NCBI GenBank assembly: GCA_014384025.1
Contig: JACNGQ010000107.1
Coordinates: 1-41,334 of the forward strand
Source of the DNA: Planctomycetota bacterium
Lineage (GTDB): Bacteria > Planctomycetota > Phycisphaerae > Sedimentisphaerales > Anaerobacaceae
Direction: 5' to 3'
DNA: 41,334 nt
In this document: piece by piece, positions 32,125 through 40,623 of the stretch
Position numbering within the stretch: position 1 is the stretch's first letter
How the letters are laid out: the number at the start of each line of letters is the position of its first letter
The notes under the pieces: generated by a model
What the model saw: only the letters and a program-made list of their open reading frames with translations
What the model was told of the DNA's origin: nothing
Database searches by the model: none
Translations under genes and position numbers: made by a program

Positions 32125-33338
32125 AAGAAAGCGTAAATAAACCGATTCTTGCAGTCGGTCCGTTTCATCCGCTGCAGGAAGAGATGGAATATTTCCAGCT
32201 TACCGTTGATGGTGAAATCGTAACCGATATAGATGTCAGGATATCTTATAACCATCGAGGTATAGAGCGGCTGAGCGAAACACTGCAGTACGATCAGATT
32301 CCGTTTCTGGTTTCGCGTATATGCGGAATATGCTCGGCGTCACATCCCTTAGCATACATAAATGCTGTCGAGGAGATTGCCGGGATAACACCGCCTGATC
32401 GTGCTTTGTACGTCCGCACGATTATAAACGAGCTTGAGCGCATCCACAGTCATCTGCTGTGGGTCGGTCTTGGGGGGCACTTTATCGGTTATGACACAGT
32501 TTTTATGTGGGCGTGGAAATACCGTGAGCCGGTCCTTGATTTGTTGGAAGCAATTACGGGCAACAGAAACAATTACGGGAACGTTAAGGTCGGTGGCTGT
32601 CGGGAAGATATTCCCAATGAGCTTATCCCTAAGATACTTAAAGAGCTCGATTTAGTCGAAAAGAAAACAGATATGCTAACCAAGGCTATTCTTGACGACC
32701 CTGTTCTGCACGTACGGCTTAAAGGCGTAGGAACACTGAGTAAGGAAGACGCCATCAGCTATGCGGTAACTGGCCCGACCGCCAGGGGCAGCGGAATTGC
32801 CATTGATGTCAGGCACGATGATCCGTATGCGGCTTACGCAGATTTAGACTGGAAGGTAATCACTCAGACGGAAGGTGATGTTTTTGCAAAAGCTGTTGTT
32901 CGGCTTCTTGAGATCTTCGAAAGTATAAAGATGGTCAGGCAGGCCCTAAAAAAACTCCCTGATGGTCCTATTGCTGTTGAGGTAAAGGAAATACCCCCTG
33001 GGGAGGGTTTTGGTCGCGCCGAGGCTCCAAGAGGTGAAACCTTCCATTACATTCGCAGCGACGGCGGCAACAGGCCGGTTCGACACAAGGTAAGAGCACC
33101 GAGTTATGTCAATGTACCTTCGTTTAAGGCATCATGTATCGGTCAGCATATTGCTGATGTAACGCTTACACTTGCTGCGGTTGACCCTTGTTATAGCTGC
33201 ACCGAAAGGTTGGCGGTTGTCGATGGGCGTAAAAATGTTGTCCATGATTATGATGCGCTTTTGAGATTGTCTCGTGAGAAAACTGCACGGATTAAGAAAG
33301 AAATCGGCGTACCTGAAATTAAGCTGGAGGATTTCTAA
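32121..33338 (+). CDS. mbhL: [NiFe] hydrogenase large subunit, group 4 (MbhL-like)
   Basis: A 405-residue catalytic subunit. The N-terminal nickel motif is R66-I-C68-G-I-C71-S-A-S-H75 and the C-terminal one is D355-P-C357-Y-S-C360-T-E-R, so all four Ni ligands are present; this distinguishes it from NuoD, which lacks them. After DPCYSCTER a 42-residue tail follows, consistent with removal by the maturation protease encoded at 40114. It reduces protons to H2 (or oxidises H2) in the cytoplasm. The true start is the ATG overlapping the mbhK stop; a longer frame from 32079 is an artefact of overlap with mbhK. Confidence 0.96.
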   Translation: MKESVNKPILAVGPFHPLQEEMEYFQLTVDGEIVTDIDVRISYNHRGIERLSETLQYDQIPFLVSRICGICSASHPLAYINAVEEIAGITPPDRALYVRTIINELERIHSHLLWVGLGGHFIGYDTVFMWAWKYREPVLDLLEAITGNRNNYGNVKVGGCREDIPNELIPKILKELDLVEKKTDMLTKAILDDPVLHVRLKGVGTLSKEDAISYAVTGPTARGSGIAIDVRHDDPYAAYADLDWKVITQTEGDVFAKAVVRLLEIFESIKMVRQALKKLPDGPIAVEVKEIPPGEGFGRAEAPRGETFHYIRSDGGNRPVRHKVRAPSYVNVPSFKASCIGQHIADVTLTLAAVDPCYSCTERLAVVDGRKNVVHDYDALLRLSREKTARIKKEIGVPEIKLEDF

Positions 33339-33339
33339 A

Positions 33340-35217
33340 TTGAAGGAAATGAATATTCTCTATATCTCTGTCTTTTTGCCGCTGATTGTGGGCTTTTTGA
33401 TGTTATTTTTGCCGAATAAAATAAAGTCGGTATCAAGGGCATTAACGTTTATTATTTCTGTTGTTACATTTGTGCTTGGCATTAAGATATTTACCGGGGG
33501 TGAATCTGATTACATTTTACCTATACTCCAGTTGGGTGAAAGTTTAGGCGGCCTGGAACTGGAACTGATGCTGACAGTCAAACCTTTGGGAGCATTTATA
33601 TTAATGTTTGCGATGGGCTTTGGCCTGTTGATAACTTTATATTCATTAAAATCTGTCGGCGCAAATACGAAACGCATCAATGAGTATTACGGTGCGATTT
33701 TGCTTACAATAGGCGGCACCGCGGGCATACTGCTTTCCGATCACTTACTGTTTTTGTTGGTATTCTGGGAGATTGTTACCGTCTCGTTATATATTTTAAT
33801 AACTACGGGAGGCAACAAGTCCAATTTTGCAGCGACAAAAAGCTTTGCAATGATAGGTGCCTCCGATGCTGCGTTCATGCTCGGCGTCTTTATGATATGG
33901 AAACTTTCGGGAACATTTGTCATATCAAATATTGACCTGGCGACTAATTCGACACTTTCGATTATAGCCTTCCTGTTGCTTATGACAGCCGCAATTACCA
34001 AAGCAGGCGCATTGCCCTTGCATACATGGGTGCCTACAAGCGGAGAATATGCGCCGGTCTCGGCGATGGCACTTTTGCCGGCCGCAATTGATAAGCTTTT
34101 GGGCATTTATCTGCTTGTGATTGTTGTGCGAGAAATATTTGATATTCAGCCGGGGGCCTTGACTGTTGTATTGTCAATCATAGGCTCGGCTACGATTGTT
34201 ATCGCCGTCATGGTTGCGATGGTTCAGCACAACCTCAAAAAGCTGCTGTCATATCACGCTATAAGCCAGGTCGGTTATATGATACTTGGTATAGCAACAT
34301 GCACGCCTGTAGGTATCGCAGGTGGTATATTCCATATGCTGAACAACGCGATTTATAAGTGTTGCTTATTCTTATGCGGCGGTGCGGTCGAGCAGGCTTC
34401 CGGAACTGCTGAACTGGACAAGCTTGGTGGACTGGGAAACAAAATGTCCATCACTTTTACCACCTGCCTGATTGCAGCTCTGAGTATTTCCGGGATACCT
34501 CCTCTTAACGGATTTGTTTCCAAATGGATGATTTATCAGGGTGTAATTAAAATGGGAACACAACAAACCGGTGGAACTGCCGGCTTTTGGCCCATCTGGC
34601 TTACTTGTGCTATGTTCGGAAGTGCGCTTACTTTAGCCTCGTTTGTAAAACTCATACATTCGATATTCCTATCCCGCCTGCCGGACAAACTCAAAGATGT
34701 TAAAGAAGTATCCCCGTTCATGACGGTTCCAATGGTTGTGCTTGCATCACTCTGCGTGTTTTTCGGAGTATTCTACCACGTACCGCTCAAACTTTTCATT
34801 TATCCTGCGTTGGGTATAGAACCAGGCTCAGCAATTTTTGGCACCTGGATGTCGGGCCTTTCCACAATCCTGTTAATAATTGGTATTGGTCTTGGATTGC
34901 TCATCTGGCTTTTTGCGAAATTGTCGAAGAATGTCAGGATTGTACCCACATGGACCTGTGGTGAAGTGCAGAGTAATGAATCAATGAGAATACCCGGGAC
35001 ACATTTTTACAAAACTGTTTCGAGAATGAGCGGTCTTAAGCAGCTTTACTCTGGTCAGGAAAAAGGATATTTCGATCCTTACGATCAAGGCGGAAAAGCC
35101 GGACTGGGTCTGACTGCTTTTCTGAAATGGCTTCATTCCGGTGTGTTGCCGGTGTATTTGACCTGGGTAGTTTTGGGATTATTGATAATTATATTTGTAA
35201 TTTGCAAAGTTCAATGA
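33340..35217 (+). CDS. Antiporter-like membrane subunit (NuoL/HyfB/MrpA-N type)
   Basis: A polytopic protein of about 625 residues in the proton-conducting transporter family. Key conserved residues are seen: Glu in LLVFWEIVTVSLYIL, Lys in TKAGALPLHTWVPT and the LLSYHAISQVGYMILGI helix. The last part, TWTCGEVQSNESMRIPGTHFYKT, resembles the HyfB/HycC C-terminus. It likely forms one ion channel of the complex. Either TTG at 33340 (GGAGG nine bases upstream) or ATG at 33349 could be the start; the longer frame from 33274 lies inside mbhL. It is the first of two antiporter-like subunits in the operon. Confidence 0.92.
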   Translation: MKEMNILYISVFLPLIVGFLMLFLPNKIKSVSRALTFIISVVTFVLGIKIFTGGESDYILPILQLGESLGGLELELMLTVKPLGAFILMFAMGFGLLITLYSLKSVGANTKRINEYYGAILLTIGGTAGILLSDHLLFLLVFWEIVTVSLYILITTGGNKSNFAATKSFAMIGASDAAFMLGVFMIWKLSGTFVISNIDLATNSTLSIIAFLLLMTAAITKAGALPLHTWVPTSGEYAPVSAMALLPAAIDKLLGIYLLVIVVREIFDIQPGALTVVLSIIGSATIVIAVMVAMVQHNLKKLLSYHAISQVGYMILGIATCTPVGIAGGIFHMLNNAIYKCCLFLCGGAVEQASGTAELDKLGGLGNKMSITFTTCLIAALSISGIPPLNGFVSKWMIYQGVIKMGTQQTGGTAGFWPIWLTCAMFGSALTLASFVKLIHSIFLSRLPDKLKDVKEVSPFMTVPMVVLASLCVFFGVFYHVPLKLFIYPALGIEPGSAIFGTWMSGLSTILLIIGIGLGLLIWLFAKLSKNVRIVPTWTCGEVQSNESMRIPGTHFYKTVSRMSGLKQLYSGQEKGYFDPYDQGGKAGLGLTAFLKWLHSGVLPVYLTWVVLGLLIIIFVICKVQ

Positions 35218-35224
35218 GGTTAAT

Positions 35225-35776
35225 ATGTATATCTTCTACTTCTTACTGATTTTTATGATAATCGCTGCTATCATTGCGATAGAAACTAAAAATCTGTTAA
35301 GTTCCGTAATCTGCATCAGTGCCCTCGGATTCGGCGCTTCTTTGATGTTTCTTTTTTTACGGGCGCCGGACATTGCGATAACACAGATTGTGGTGGATAT
35401 TTTGGCTTTGATTATCCTGATTCGCTCTACAATCTCACGCGATCTCACTTTTATCAGTGGTGACAAAGAATTCTTCGGGACGGTCGTTTCTGTTGTTATT
35501 ATTTTCATAATATTTTTAGCCGGCGTAAAAGTATTTGAGACATTGCCTGATTTTGGAACCGCCATCTTTGCCCGAGTACCCAATGCTGCTTCTCAGACAT
35601 ATATCAAAGAGGGACTTGAAAAGACGGGAGCGGCGAACATTGTATCATCTGTTATTTTGGATTACCGCGCCTATGATACACTTGGAGAGGCAACTGTTTT
35701 ATTTACTGCTATTATAGGAGCAACTGTAATCCTGCGAAAAAAAGCAAAAAAACTGCTGGAGGAACCTGATTTATGA
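35225..35776 (+). CDS. Fused MbhD/MbhE-like (MrpA C-terminal, DUF4040) subunit
   Basis: A 183-residue membrane protein. Residues 1-75 have the DUF4040/MbhD pattern (ICISALGFGASLMFLFLRAPDIAITQIVVDILALIILIR), equal to the last helices of MrpA. Residues 90-183 look like MbhE, with helices around SVVIIFIIFLAGVKVF and the conserved end ILDYRAYDTLGEATVLFTAIIGATVILRK. In Pyrococcus these are two genes, while in Mrp they are part of MrpA, so this is an intermediate arrangement. GAGGT precedes the ATG and the stop overlaps the next start. Confidence 0.9.
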   Translation: MYIFYFLLIFMIIAAIIAIETKNLLSSVICISALGFGASLMFLFLRAPDIAITQIVVDILALIILIRSTISRDLTFISGDKEFFGTVVSVVIIFIIFLAGVKVFETLPDFGTAIFARVPNAASQTYIKEGLEKTGAANIVSSVILDYRAYDTLGEATVLFTAIIGATVILRKKAKKLLEEPDL

Positions 35777-36234
35777 AAGGTATGACAATAATAGTAAAAA
35801 CTATCAGCAGTTGGGTTAAGGTGCTGATAGTGCTCTTCGGTATTTATATAATTCATTCCGGGCATCTTAGCCCCTGCGGGGGCTTTGCCGGTGGTGTGTT
35901 TTTAGCATCGTCTTATCTGCTGCTTATGCTGGCATTCGGCAGAGACGTAGTCGAGAGAGAGTTGCCACCGTCTGTTGCTCTGAAAATCGCCTGTTGGGCA
36001 GCTTTCACTTTTGCTGCGATAGCGATTAGCGGATTATTTTTTGGTAAAAACGAGTTTTTCTGGAATTATATTTACCAAAAATGGTTAGCTGGCGCGGGTA
36101 TCGAAGTTCATTTTATAGCAGCAGGGACCATATCCTTGGCCGAGTTTGCGATTGGATTGTTAGTTGGAGCGTTATTATTCCTGGTAATATTGAATCTTTC
36201 GACATTTAGACGAGATACGTCAGCCAGCAGATAA
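35773..36234 (+). CDS. mnhB: Mrp-type antiporter subunit B (MnhB/MbhF)
   Basis: A 153-residue protein with about four helices. HSGHLSPCGGFAGGVFLASSYLLL (28-51) is the hallmark of MnhB/MrpB (GHxxPGGGFxxG), with Cys in place of one Gly. It is a structural and coupling subunit of the Mrp Na+/H+ antiporter arm. The ATG overlaps the stop of the preceding gene. Confidence 0.93.
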   Translation: MKGMTIIVKTISSWVKVLIVLFGIYIIHSGHLSPCGGFAGGVFLASSYLLLMLAFGRDVVERELPPSVALKIACWAAFTFAAIAISGLFFGKNEFFWNYIYQKWLAGAGIEVHFIAAGTISLAEFAIGLLVGALLFLVILNLSTFRRDTSASR

Positions 36235-36331
36235 ATAAGTTTGCACCATTGGAAATTGTATTATGAGGTAATAATAAGATAATAAAAGAAGATATAATAT
36301 AAATTGGAAATTTTTTAATGGGGTAGTATTA
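36235..36331 (+). other. Widest gap inside the hydrogenase operon
   Basis: This 97-base A/T-rich gap breaks the otherwise tight operon. TTGGAA (36249-36254) and TAATAA (36272-36277), 17 bases apart, could be a weak internal promoter for the second half of the antiporter genes. I see no terminator hairpin, so read-through is likely. Confidence 0.25.
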
Positions 36332-36700
36332 ATGCCTTATGCACTTTGCTTTTTACTGTTTATGCTCGGCCTATATTGTGCGGTCGTAAAAAAGAATATG
36401 GTCAAGATTGTCATAGGAATTTTGATCATGGAATATGCCGTCAATCTTTTCCTTGTTATGCTCGGTTTTCGTGTTGGCGGTATAGCTCCAATAATCGACA
36501 GAGCTCAGTATGATCCTGTAATACAGCAGGTTGCGGCCGGTTTTGTCAACAACTCGGTGGATCCATTGCCTCAGGCCCTTGTACTGACGTCAATTGTTAT
36601 TAGTTTAGGTTCATTGGCCCTTATGATTTCAATATGTATCAGAACTTACGAAAAATACGGCACCTTTGATATCACTCAAATAAGGAGATTAAAAGGATGA
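36332..36700 (+). CDS. mnhC: Mrp-type antiporter subunit C (MnhC/MbhG, NuoK-like)
   Basis: A 122-residue protein with three helices, in the NuoK/MrpC family. KKNMVKIVIGILIMEYAVNLFLVMLGF includes the conserved acidic Glu in TM2, and PQALVLTSIVISLGSLALMISI is the third helix (PQALVLTAIVI is highly conserved in MrpC). It contributes to the ion path beside the two antiporter-like subunits. Its stop overlaps the next gene's ATG (ATGA). Confidence 0.94.
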   Translation: MPYALCFLLFMLGLYCAVVKKNMVKIVIGILIMEYAVNLFLVMLGFRVGGIAPIIDRAQYDPVIQQVAAGFVNNSVDPLPQALVLTSIVISLGSLALMISICIRTYEKYGTFDITQIRRLKG

Positions 36701-38214
36701 GCATACCGCTGCCCCTTTTTATTGCTGTTCCCTTAATAATAGCTTTTGTGCTTCCGATGTTCGGCAGAAAAGGCAAGGCTGTTGCAACTGCCTTAGCCAA
36801 TATGGTAACCATTTCACTGCTTGTTTTTGCTGTTGCTTCTATTGGTAAAACCGAGGTTTATGAAATAGGTAAATGGTCTATCCCTCTTGGTATTAATCTT
36901 GTCCTTGACGGCTTAAGCTCTCTTTTGCTTTTGGCTATTAATGTTGTAGCCGCTGCTGCTATGCTCTTTAGCATCAAGTATATGGAACAATACACCGCCA
37001 AGACAAAATACCTGAGCCTGTTTCTGCTTATGGTCGCGGGTATGAACGGTGTCGTGCTGTCCGGAGATATATTTAATCTGTTTGTTTTTCTGGAAATTGC
37101 ATCGCTTGCATCTTATGCGCTCGTAGGTTTTGGCTGTGATCACGAAGAGCTTGAAGCGTCCTTTAAGTATATGGTATTGGGCAGTATAGCTTCGGTATTC
37201 ATTCTTTTTGCGATTGCACTTATTTACGGCAATACCGGCACTCTTAATATGGCCTATATTTCAAAGGCAATCCAGAACTCGGGCTTAAATGCCGGCCTTA
37301 CCTTTGCACTGGCCATGTTTATGGCCGGCTTTGGATTAAAAGCCGCTCTCGTACCGTTTCATGCCTGGCTGCCGGATGCACACCCGTCGGCCCCAGCACC
37401 TATTTCCGCAATGCTTTCAGGTGTTTTGATTAAGGCCCTTGGAGTATATTCACTGGCAAGGATTATCTTCAATGTTTTTGGTGTATCTGTTGCCGTTGGC
37501 TGGGTATTGATTACATTGGGTGTTCTAAGTATGGTCGTTGGTGTATTCCTGGCTGTGGGTCAATGGGACTTTAAGCGTCTTTTGGCTTATCATAGCATAT
37601 CACAAATGGGTTATGTTATTCTTGGATTAGGTATCGGGGCGTTGATACTTGCCAACAATGGCAAAGTTGAGTGGGCGGCAATGGCGATTTTGGGAGGCAT
37701 GTTTCACCTTGTCAACCATGCAGTCTTCAAATCGTTGTTATTTTTGACGAGTGGTTCAGTGGAGATGTCCACAGGCACAAGGCAGCTCAAGGAGTTGGGC
37801 GGGCTTGCCGAGAAATTACCTTTTACGCGGGCAACATGTACCGTAGCGTCGGCGTCCATTGCAGGGATACCCCCATTCAATGGATTCTGGAGCAAAATGA
37901 TACTTGTCATCGCCTCGGTTCAGGCGGGATTTCTGTGGTTGGCCGCGGTTACGGTTATTGTCAGCCTTGTGACGCTTATCTCTTTTCTAAAGATTCAGCG
38001 ATATGTCTTTCTCGGTGAGCTGCCTGAAAATCTCCGGCAGACAAAAGAAAATAAAGGTTTTATGCTCATTGCGATGGTATTTTTGGCCTGTTTATGCCTG
38101 CTTATGGGTTCGCTCGTGCTGGTGCCCGGTTTGAAGGAAAGTATTCTGGAACCGGCTGTTAAGGTGTTGACTGATGGACTTAATTACTCCGCTAATATAA
38201 TCCCAAAGTTATAG
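36697..38214 (+). CDS. mnhD: Mrp-type antiporter subunit D (MnhD/MbhH)
   Basis: A 505-residue polytopic protein of the proton-conducting family. FNLFVFLEIASLASYALV carries the TM5 Glu, KAALVPFHAWLPDAHPSAPAPISAMLSGVLIKALGVYSLARI carries the TM7/8 Lys and His, and RLLAYHSISQMGYVILGLG is the helix-8 pattern. It is the second antiporter-like subunit of the complex and a main candidate for the ion channel. Length and order (C-D-E-F-G) match mrp operons. Confidence 0.95.
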   Translation: MSIPLPLFIAVPLIIAFVLPMFGRKGKAVATALANMVTISLLVFAVASIGKTEVYEIGKWSIPLGINLVLDGLSSLLLLAINVVAAAAMLFSIKYMEQYTAKTKYLSLFLLMVAGMNGVVLSGDIFNLFVFLEIASLASYALVGFGCDHEELEASFKYMVLGSIASVFILFAIALIYGNTGTLNMAYISKAIQNSGLNAGLTFALAMFMAGFGLKAALVPFHAWLPDAHPSAPAPISAMLSGVLIKALGVYSLARIIFNVFGVSVAVGWVLITLGVLSMVVGVFLAVGQWDFKRLLAYHSISQMGYVILGLGIGALILANNGKVEWAAMAILGGMFHLVNHAVFKSLLFLTSGSVEMSTGTRQLKELGGLAEKLPFTRATCTVASASIAGIPPFNGFWSKMILVIASVQAGFLWLAAVTVIVSLVTLISFLKIQRYVFLGELPENLRQTKENKGFMLIAMVFLACLCLLMGSLVLVPGLKESILEPAVKVLTDGLNYSANIIPKL

Positions 38215-38231
38215 AATGAGGATTTGAACGT

Positions 38232-38735
38232 ATGAGACGATTGATATATTTTGTTTTGGCTTTTGTTATTTGGATATTGTTAACCTGGCCTTTTGTCGAG
38301 GGCAAAATCGACGGTCAGGTTGTAATCGCCGGCTTTATAGCCTCAGCATTCGTTTCGATTATGTTCCACGAAATACTACCAAAGGAGCATCACATATTTG
38401 TTTCCCCGGTGCGTATATTCTGGTTTCTGGTTTATATGCCGGTATTTTTCTATTATGTAGTTATGGCTAATCTGGATGTTGTTTACCGAGCCCTGCATCC
38501 CAAGATGCCGATAAAACCCGGAATCGTAAAAATAAAAACAACTCTAAAAACCGAATCAGCAATTACCGCGTTAGCCAATTCCATTACTCTGACACCCGGA
38601 ACTTTAACGGTGGATTTGACAGACGATGGTTTTTTGTATATTCACTGGATTTACGTTAAATCGGATGATGTCGAGCAGGCAACCAAACACATTGCCCAGA
38701 GGTTTGAGTGGTTCCTGAAAAAGATATTCGAATAG
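38232..38735 (+). CDS. mnhE: Mrp-type antiporter subunit E (MnhE/MbhA)
   Basis: A 167-residue protein with two or three N-terminal helices (RRLIYFVLAFVIWILLTWPF...) and a soluble C-terminal part. KPGIVKIKTTLKTESAITALANSITLTPGTLTVDL is highly typical of MrpE. It is needed for assembly of the Mrp arm. GAGGA lies nine bases before the ATG. Confidence 0.94.
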   Translation: MRRLIYFVLAFVIWILLTWPFVEGKIDGQVVIAGFIASAFVSIMFHEILPKEHHIFVSPVRIFWFLVYMPVFFYYVVMANLDVVYRALHPKMPIKPGIVKIKTTLKTESAITALANSITLTPGTLTVDLTDDGFLYIHWIYVKSDDVEQATKHIAQRFEWFLKKIFE

Positions 38736-38741
38736 AAAGAG

Positions 38742-39005
38742 ATGGCTATGATAACGTTATTTTATATTGGCTTATTTATATGTTGCTTCTTATGCCTGTA
38801 CCGAATAGGTCGCGGCCCGAGCGCCCCGGACAGAACTGTCGCGATTGATATTTTAGGCACTATTATAGTAGGCTTTTGTGCAATCCTTGGATTGGCGACT
38901 GGTAAAGATTTTTATCTCAACAATGCCCTGGCATGGGCGCTGCTGAGCTTTATCGGGACAATAGCGTTGGCAAAGTTTTTGGAAGGCAGAAATTTCGATG
39001 ATTGA
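38742..39005 (+). CDS. mnhF: Mrp-type antiporter subunit F (MnhF/MbhB)
   Basis: An 87-residue three-helix protein with the conserved cytoplasmic segment YRIGRGPSAPDRTVAIDILGTIIVG (RxxxGPxxxDRxxAxD of MrpF). The gap to mnhE is six bases and its end overlaps mnhG by eight bases. Confidence 0.93.
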   Translation: MAMITLFYIGLFICCFLCLYRIGRGPSAPDRTVAIDILGTIIVGFCAILGLATGKDFYLNNALAWALLSFIGTIALAKFLEGRNFDD

Positions 39006-39330
39006 TATAATTGGATACATTTTAATAATAATTGGAATATTGTTTGATATTTTCGGTTGTATAGGTTTAGTACGTTTCCCTGATGTTTACAACCGTCTTC
39101 AGGCCTCGACAAAATGTGTAACACTCGGCACATTTTTGCTGTTAATTGGTGTTGCATTAGTCTGTGGTTGGTCGGCTTTGAGTATGAAAGCAATTATTTG
39201 TGCTGTTTTTATATTGATAACATCCCCAACGGCCGCACATGCAATCGCAAAAGGTGCATATGCTTCGGGTGTTGAATTGTGGGAAAACAGTGTTGTTGAC
39301 AAATACGCAGAGGAAATTGATCATCATTAA
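38998..39330 (+). CDS. mnhG: Mrp-type antiporter subunit G (MnhG/MbhC)
   Basis: A 110-residue three-helix protein. GLVRFPDVYNRLQASTKCVTLGTFLLLIG (about 22-50) is the MrpG hallmark, and FILITSPTAAHAIAKGAYASGVELWE is the conserved third helix. With this gene the Mrp set (B-G plus the MrpA C-terminal part) is complete. Confidence 0.94.
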   Translation: MIDIIGYILIIIGILFDIFGCIGLVRFPDVYNRLQASTKCVTLGTFLLLIGVALVCGWSALSMKAIICAVFILITSPTAAHAIAKGAYASGVELWENSVVDKYAEEIDHH

Positions 39331-39393
39331 AAAAAGCTAATTGCTGTATTAATAAATAATAATCAATTAACTATATAATGCGGGAGTATAAAA

Positions 39394-40002
39394 TTGCGTT
39401 TGCCAAAGTTAAGAGAATTGAAAGAAGCTGTGACAGCGGTCTTTTCACCGCGATTTACGACTCGGTTTCCAGCTACACCTTGTGTAGTGCCGGAAAAGTA
39501 CAGAGGTAAACCTGAATTCGACCTCGAAACGTGTATCGGCTGCGGGGCATGTGTAAATGTCTGTCCTACCCCTGGATGTTTAAGCATGGAGGACGACCTT
39601 GAAGCCACCCCCCCTGTACGGAGAATCACACACCGATACGATACCTGCATTTTTTGTGGCAATTGTGAAGCCAACTGCACAACAGAAACAGGCATAGCAC
39701 TCTCAAATGAATGGGATTTGGCCGTACTGAACAGGGAAGATACCATCGAGACTCACGATTTCGAGCTTCAGCTTTGTGAAAAATGTGGTGAAATGATAGG
39801 GACAAAAAAGCATCTTATCTGGCTTTATGAAAAGCTTGGCGCATTAGCCTATACCAATCCTTCTTTGTTGATAGCCAAGAGTAACGAGTTGCACAAAGAG
39901 CCACAGGATGTTGAGCAGCAATCCGGCAAAGACGTCCAAACGAGCGATTTTATGCGAATCCTTTGTCCGAAGTGCAAATGCGAATTGAACATCCGGCTAT
40001 AA
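39394..40002 (+). CDS. mbhN: Ferredoxin-like hydrogenase subunit (NuoI/MbhN/HycF-like)
   Basis: A 202-residue protein with two [4Fe-4S] motifs: Cys47/50/53/57 (CIGCGACVNVCP) and Cys85/88/91/95 (CIFCGNCEANC). In this family it docks on the membrane anchor and passes electrons from ferredoxin or another donor to the small subunit. After the ferredoxin core there are two additional Cys pairs, CEKCGEMIG near 126-134 and CPKCKCELN near the C-terminus, which could bind zinc, as in HycF-type proteins. Start: TTG with GGGAG eight bases upstream. It is unusual that it comes last, after the antiporter genes. Confidence 0.92.
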   Translation: MRLPKLRELKEAVTAVFSPRFTTRFPATPCVVPEKYRGKPEFDLETCIGCGACVNVCPTPGCLSMEDDLEATPPVRRITHRYDTCIFCGNCEANCTTETGIALSNEWDLAVLNREDTIETHDFELQLCEKCGEMIGTKKHLIWLYEKLGALAYTNPSLLIAKSNELHKEPQDVEQQSGKDVQTSDFMRILCPKCKCELNIRL

Positions 40003-40113
40003 ATAGTGATACTCAAGAACTCAAAAACGTAAAACTTTAGCAAGGAATTCCAGGATTTTGCATTGAGAGTCGCAGGTTTCCCTTTTTTGCTTTGCTTATT
40101 GTGAATTGATGCT

Positions 40114-40602
40114 ATGAGCACCGAACAATCACTTCTGACGCAGCTAAATATATTATGCAATTCGGCAACCGTTATTGTCGGGATTGGAAATATCTTAAAA
40201 GGCGATGACGGGGCCGGGCCGCTTGTTTGTGAGCAGCTCAAACAAGCAGAAATCAGTGCCGATCTGATAGATGCCGGCACTGTACCAGAAAATTATATTC
40301 AGCGGATCATCAAAAAAGCCCCACAGAATTTACTTGTCATTGATGCAATTGATTTTGGAGCTACGCCGGGAACTATAAGGATATTTGAACCAGATCAGTT
40401 AAGCTCACACGTAATTTCAACCCACAGTCTATCACCACGATTATTTGTTGATATGGTTTGCCAGGATATTAATATTGATGTATATTTTGTTGGAATTCAA
40501 CCTGCCCAAATACAACTTGGCCAGTCTATATCTCAGCAGGTAAGCCTTGCGATCAAACAGCTTTCACAAACTCTTGCGGGGATATTTCCGCCCGGTGAAT
40601 AA
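40114..40602 (+). CDS. hycI: [NiFe] hydrogenase maturation protease (HycI/HyaD family)
   Basis: A 162-residue endopeptidase. VIVGIGNILKGDDGAGPLVCEQL (21-43) carries the Ni-sensing Asp, LLVIDAIDFGATPGTIRIFEPDQL is the second block with the next Asp, and STHSLSPRLFVDMV carries the His. GIQPAQI and a terminal helix complete the fold. It clips the C-terminal tail of the large subunit after Ni-Fe insertion; mbhL has such a tail. It is 111 bases after mbhN. The hypABCDEF genes are not in the window and must be elsewhere. Confidence 0.95.
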   Translation: MSTEQSLLTQLNILCNSATVIVGIGNILKGDDGAGPLVCEQLKQAEISADLIDAGTVPENYIQRIIKKAPQNLLVIDAIDFGATPGTIRIFEPDQLSSHVISTHSLSPRLFVDMVCQDINIDVYFVGIQPAQIQLGQSISQQVSLAIKQLSQTLAGIFPPGE

Positions 40603-40623
40603 ATCATGCCGATGGACGCAGAT

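Noticed and set aside
31240-33338. Reading the hydrogenase genes as complex I (nuoB, nuoC, nuoD)
   Set aside because: The large subunit keeps all four Ni-binding cysteines, the small subunit has CxxC rather than CC, and a maturation protease gene is in the operon.
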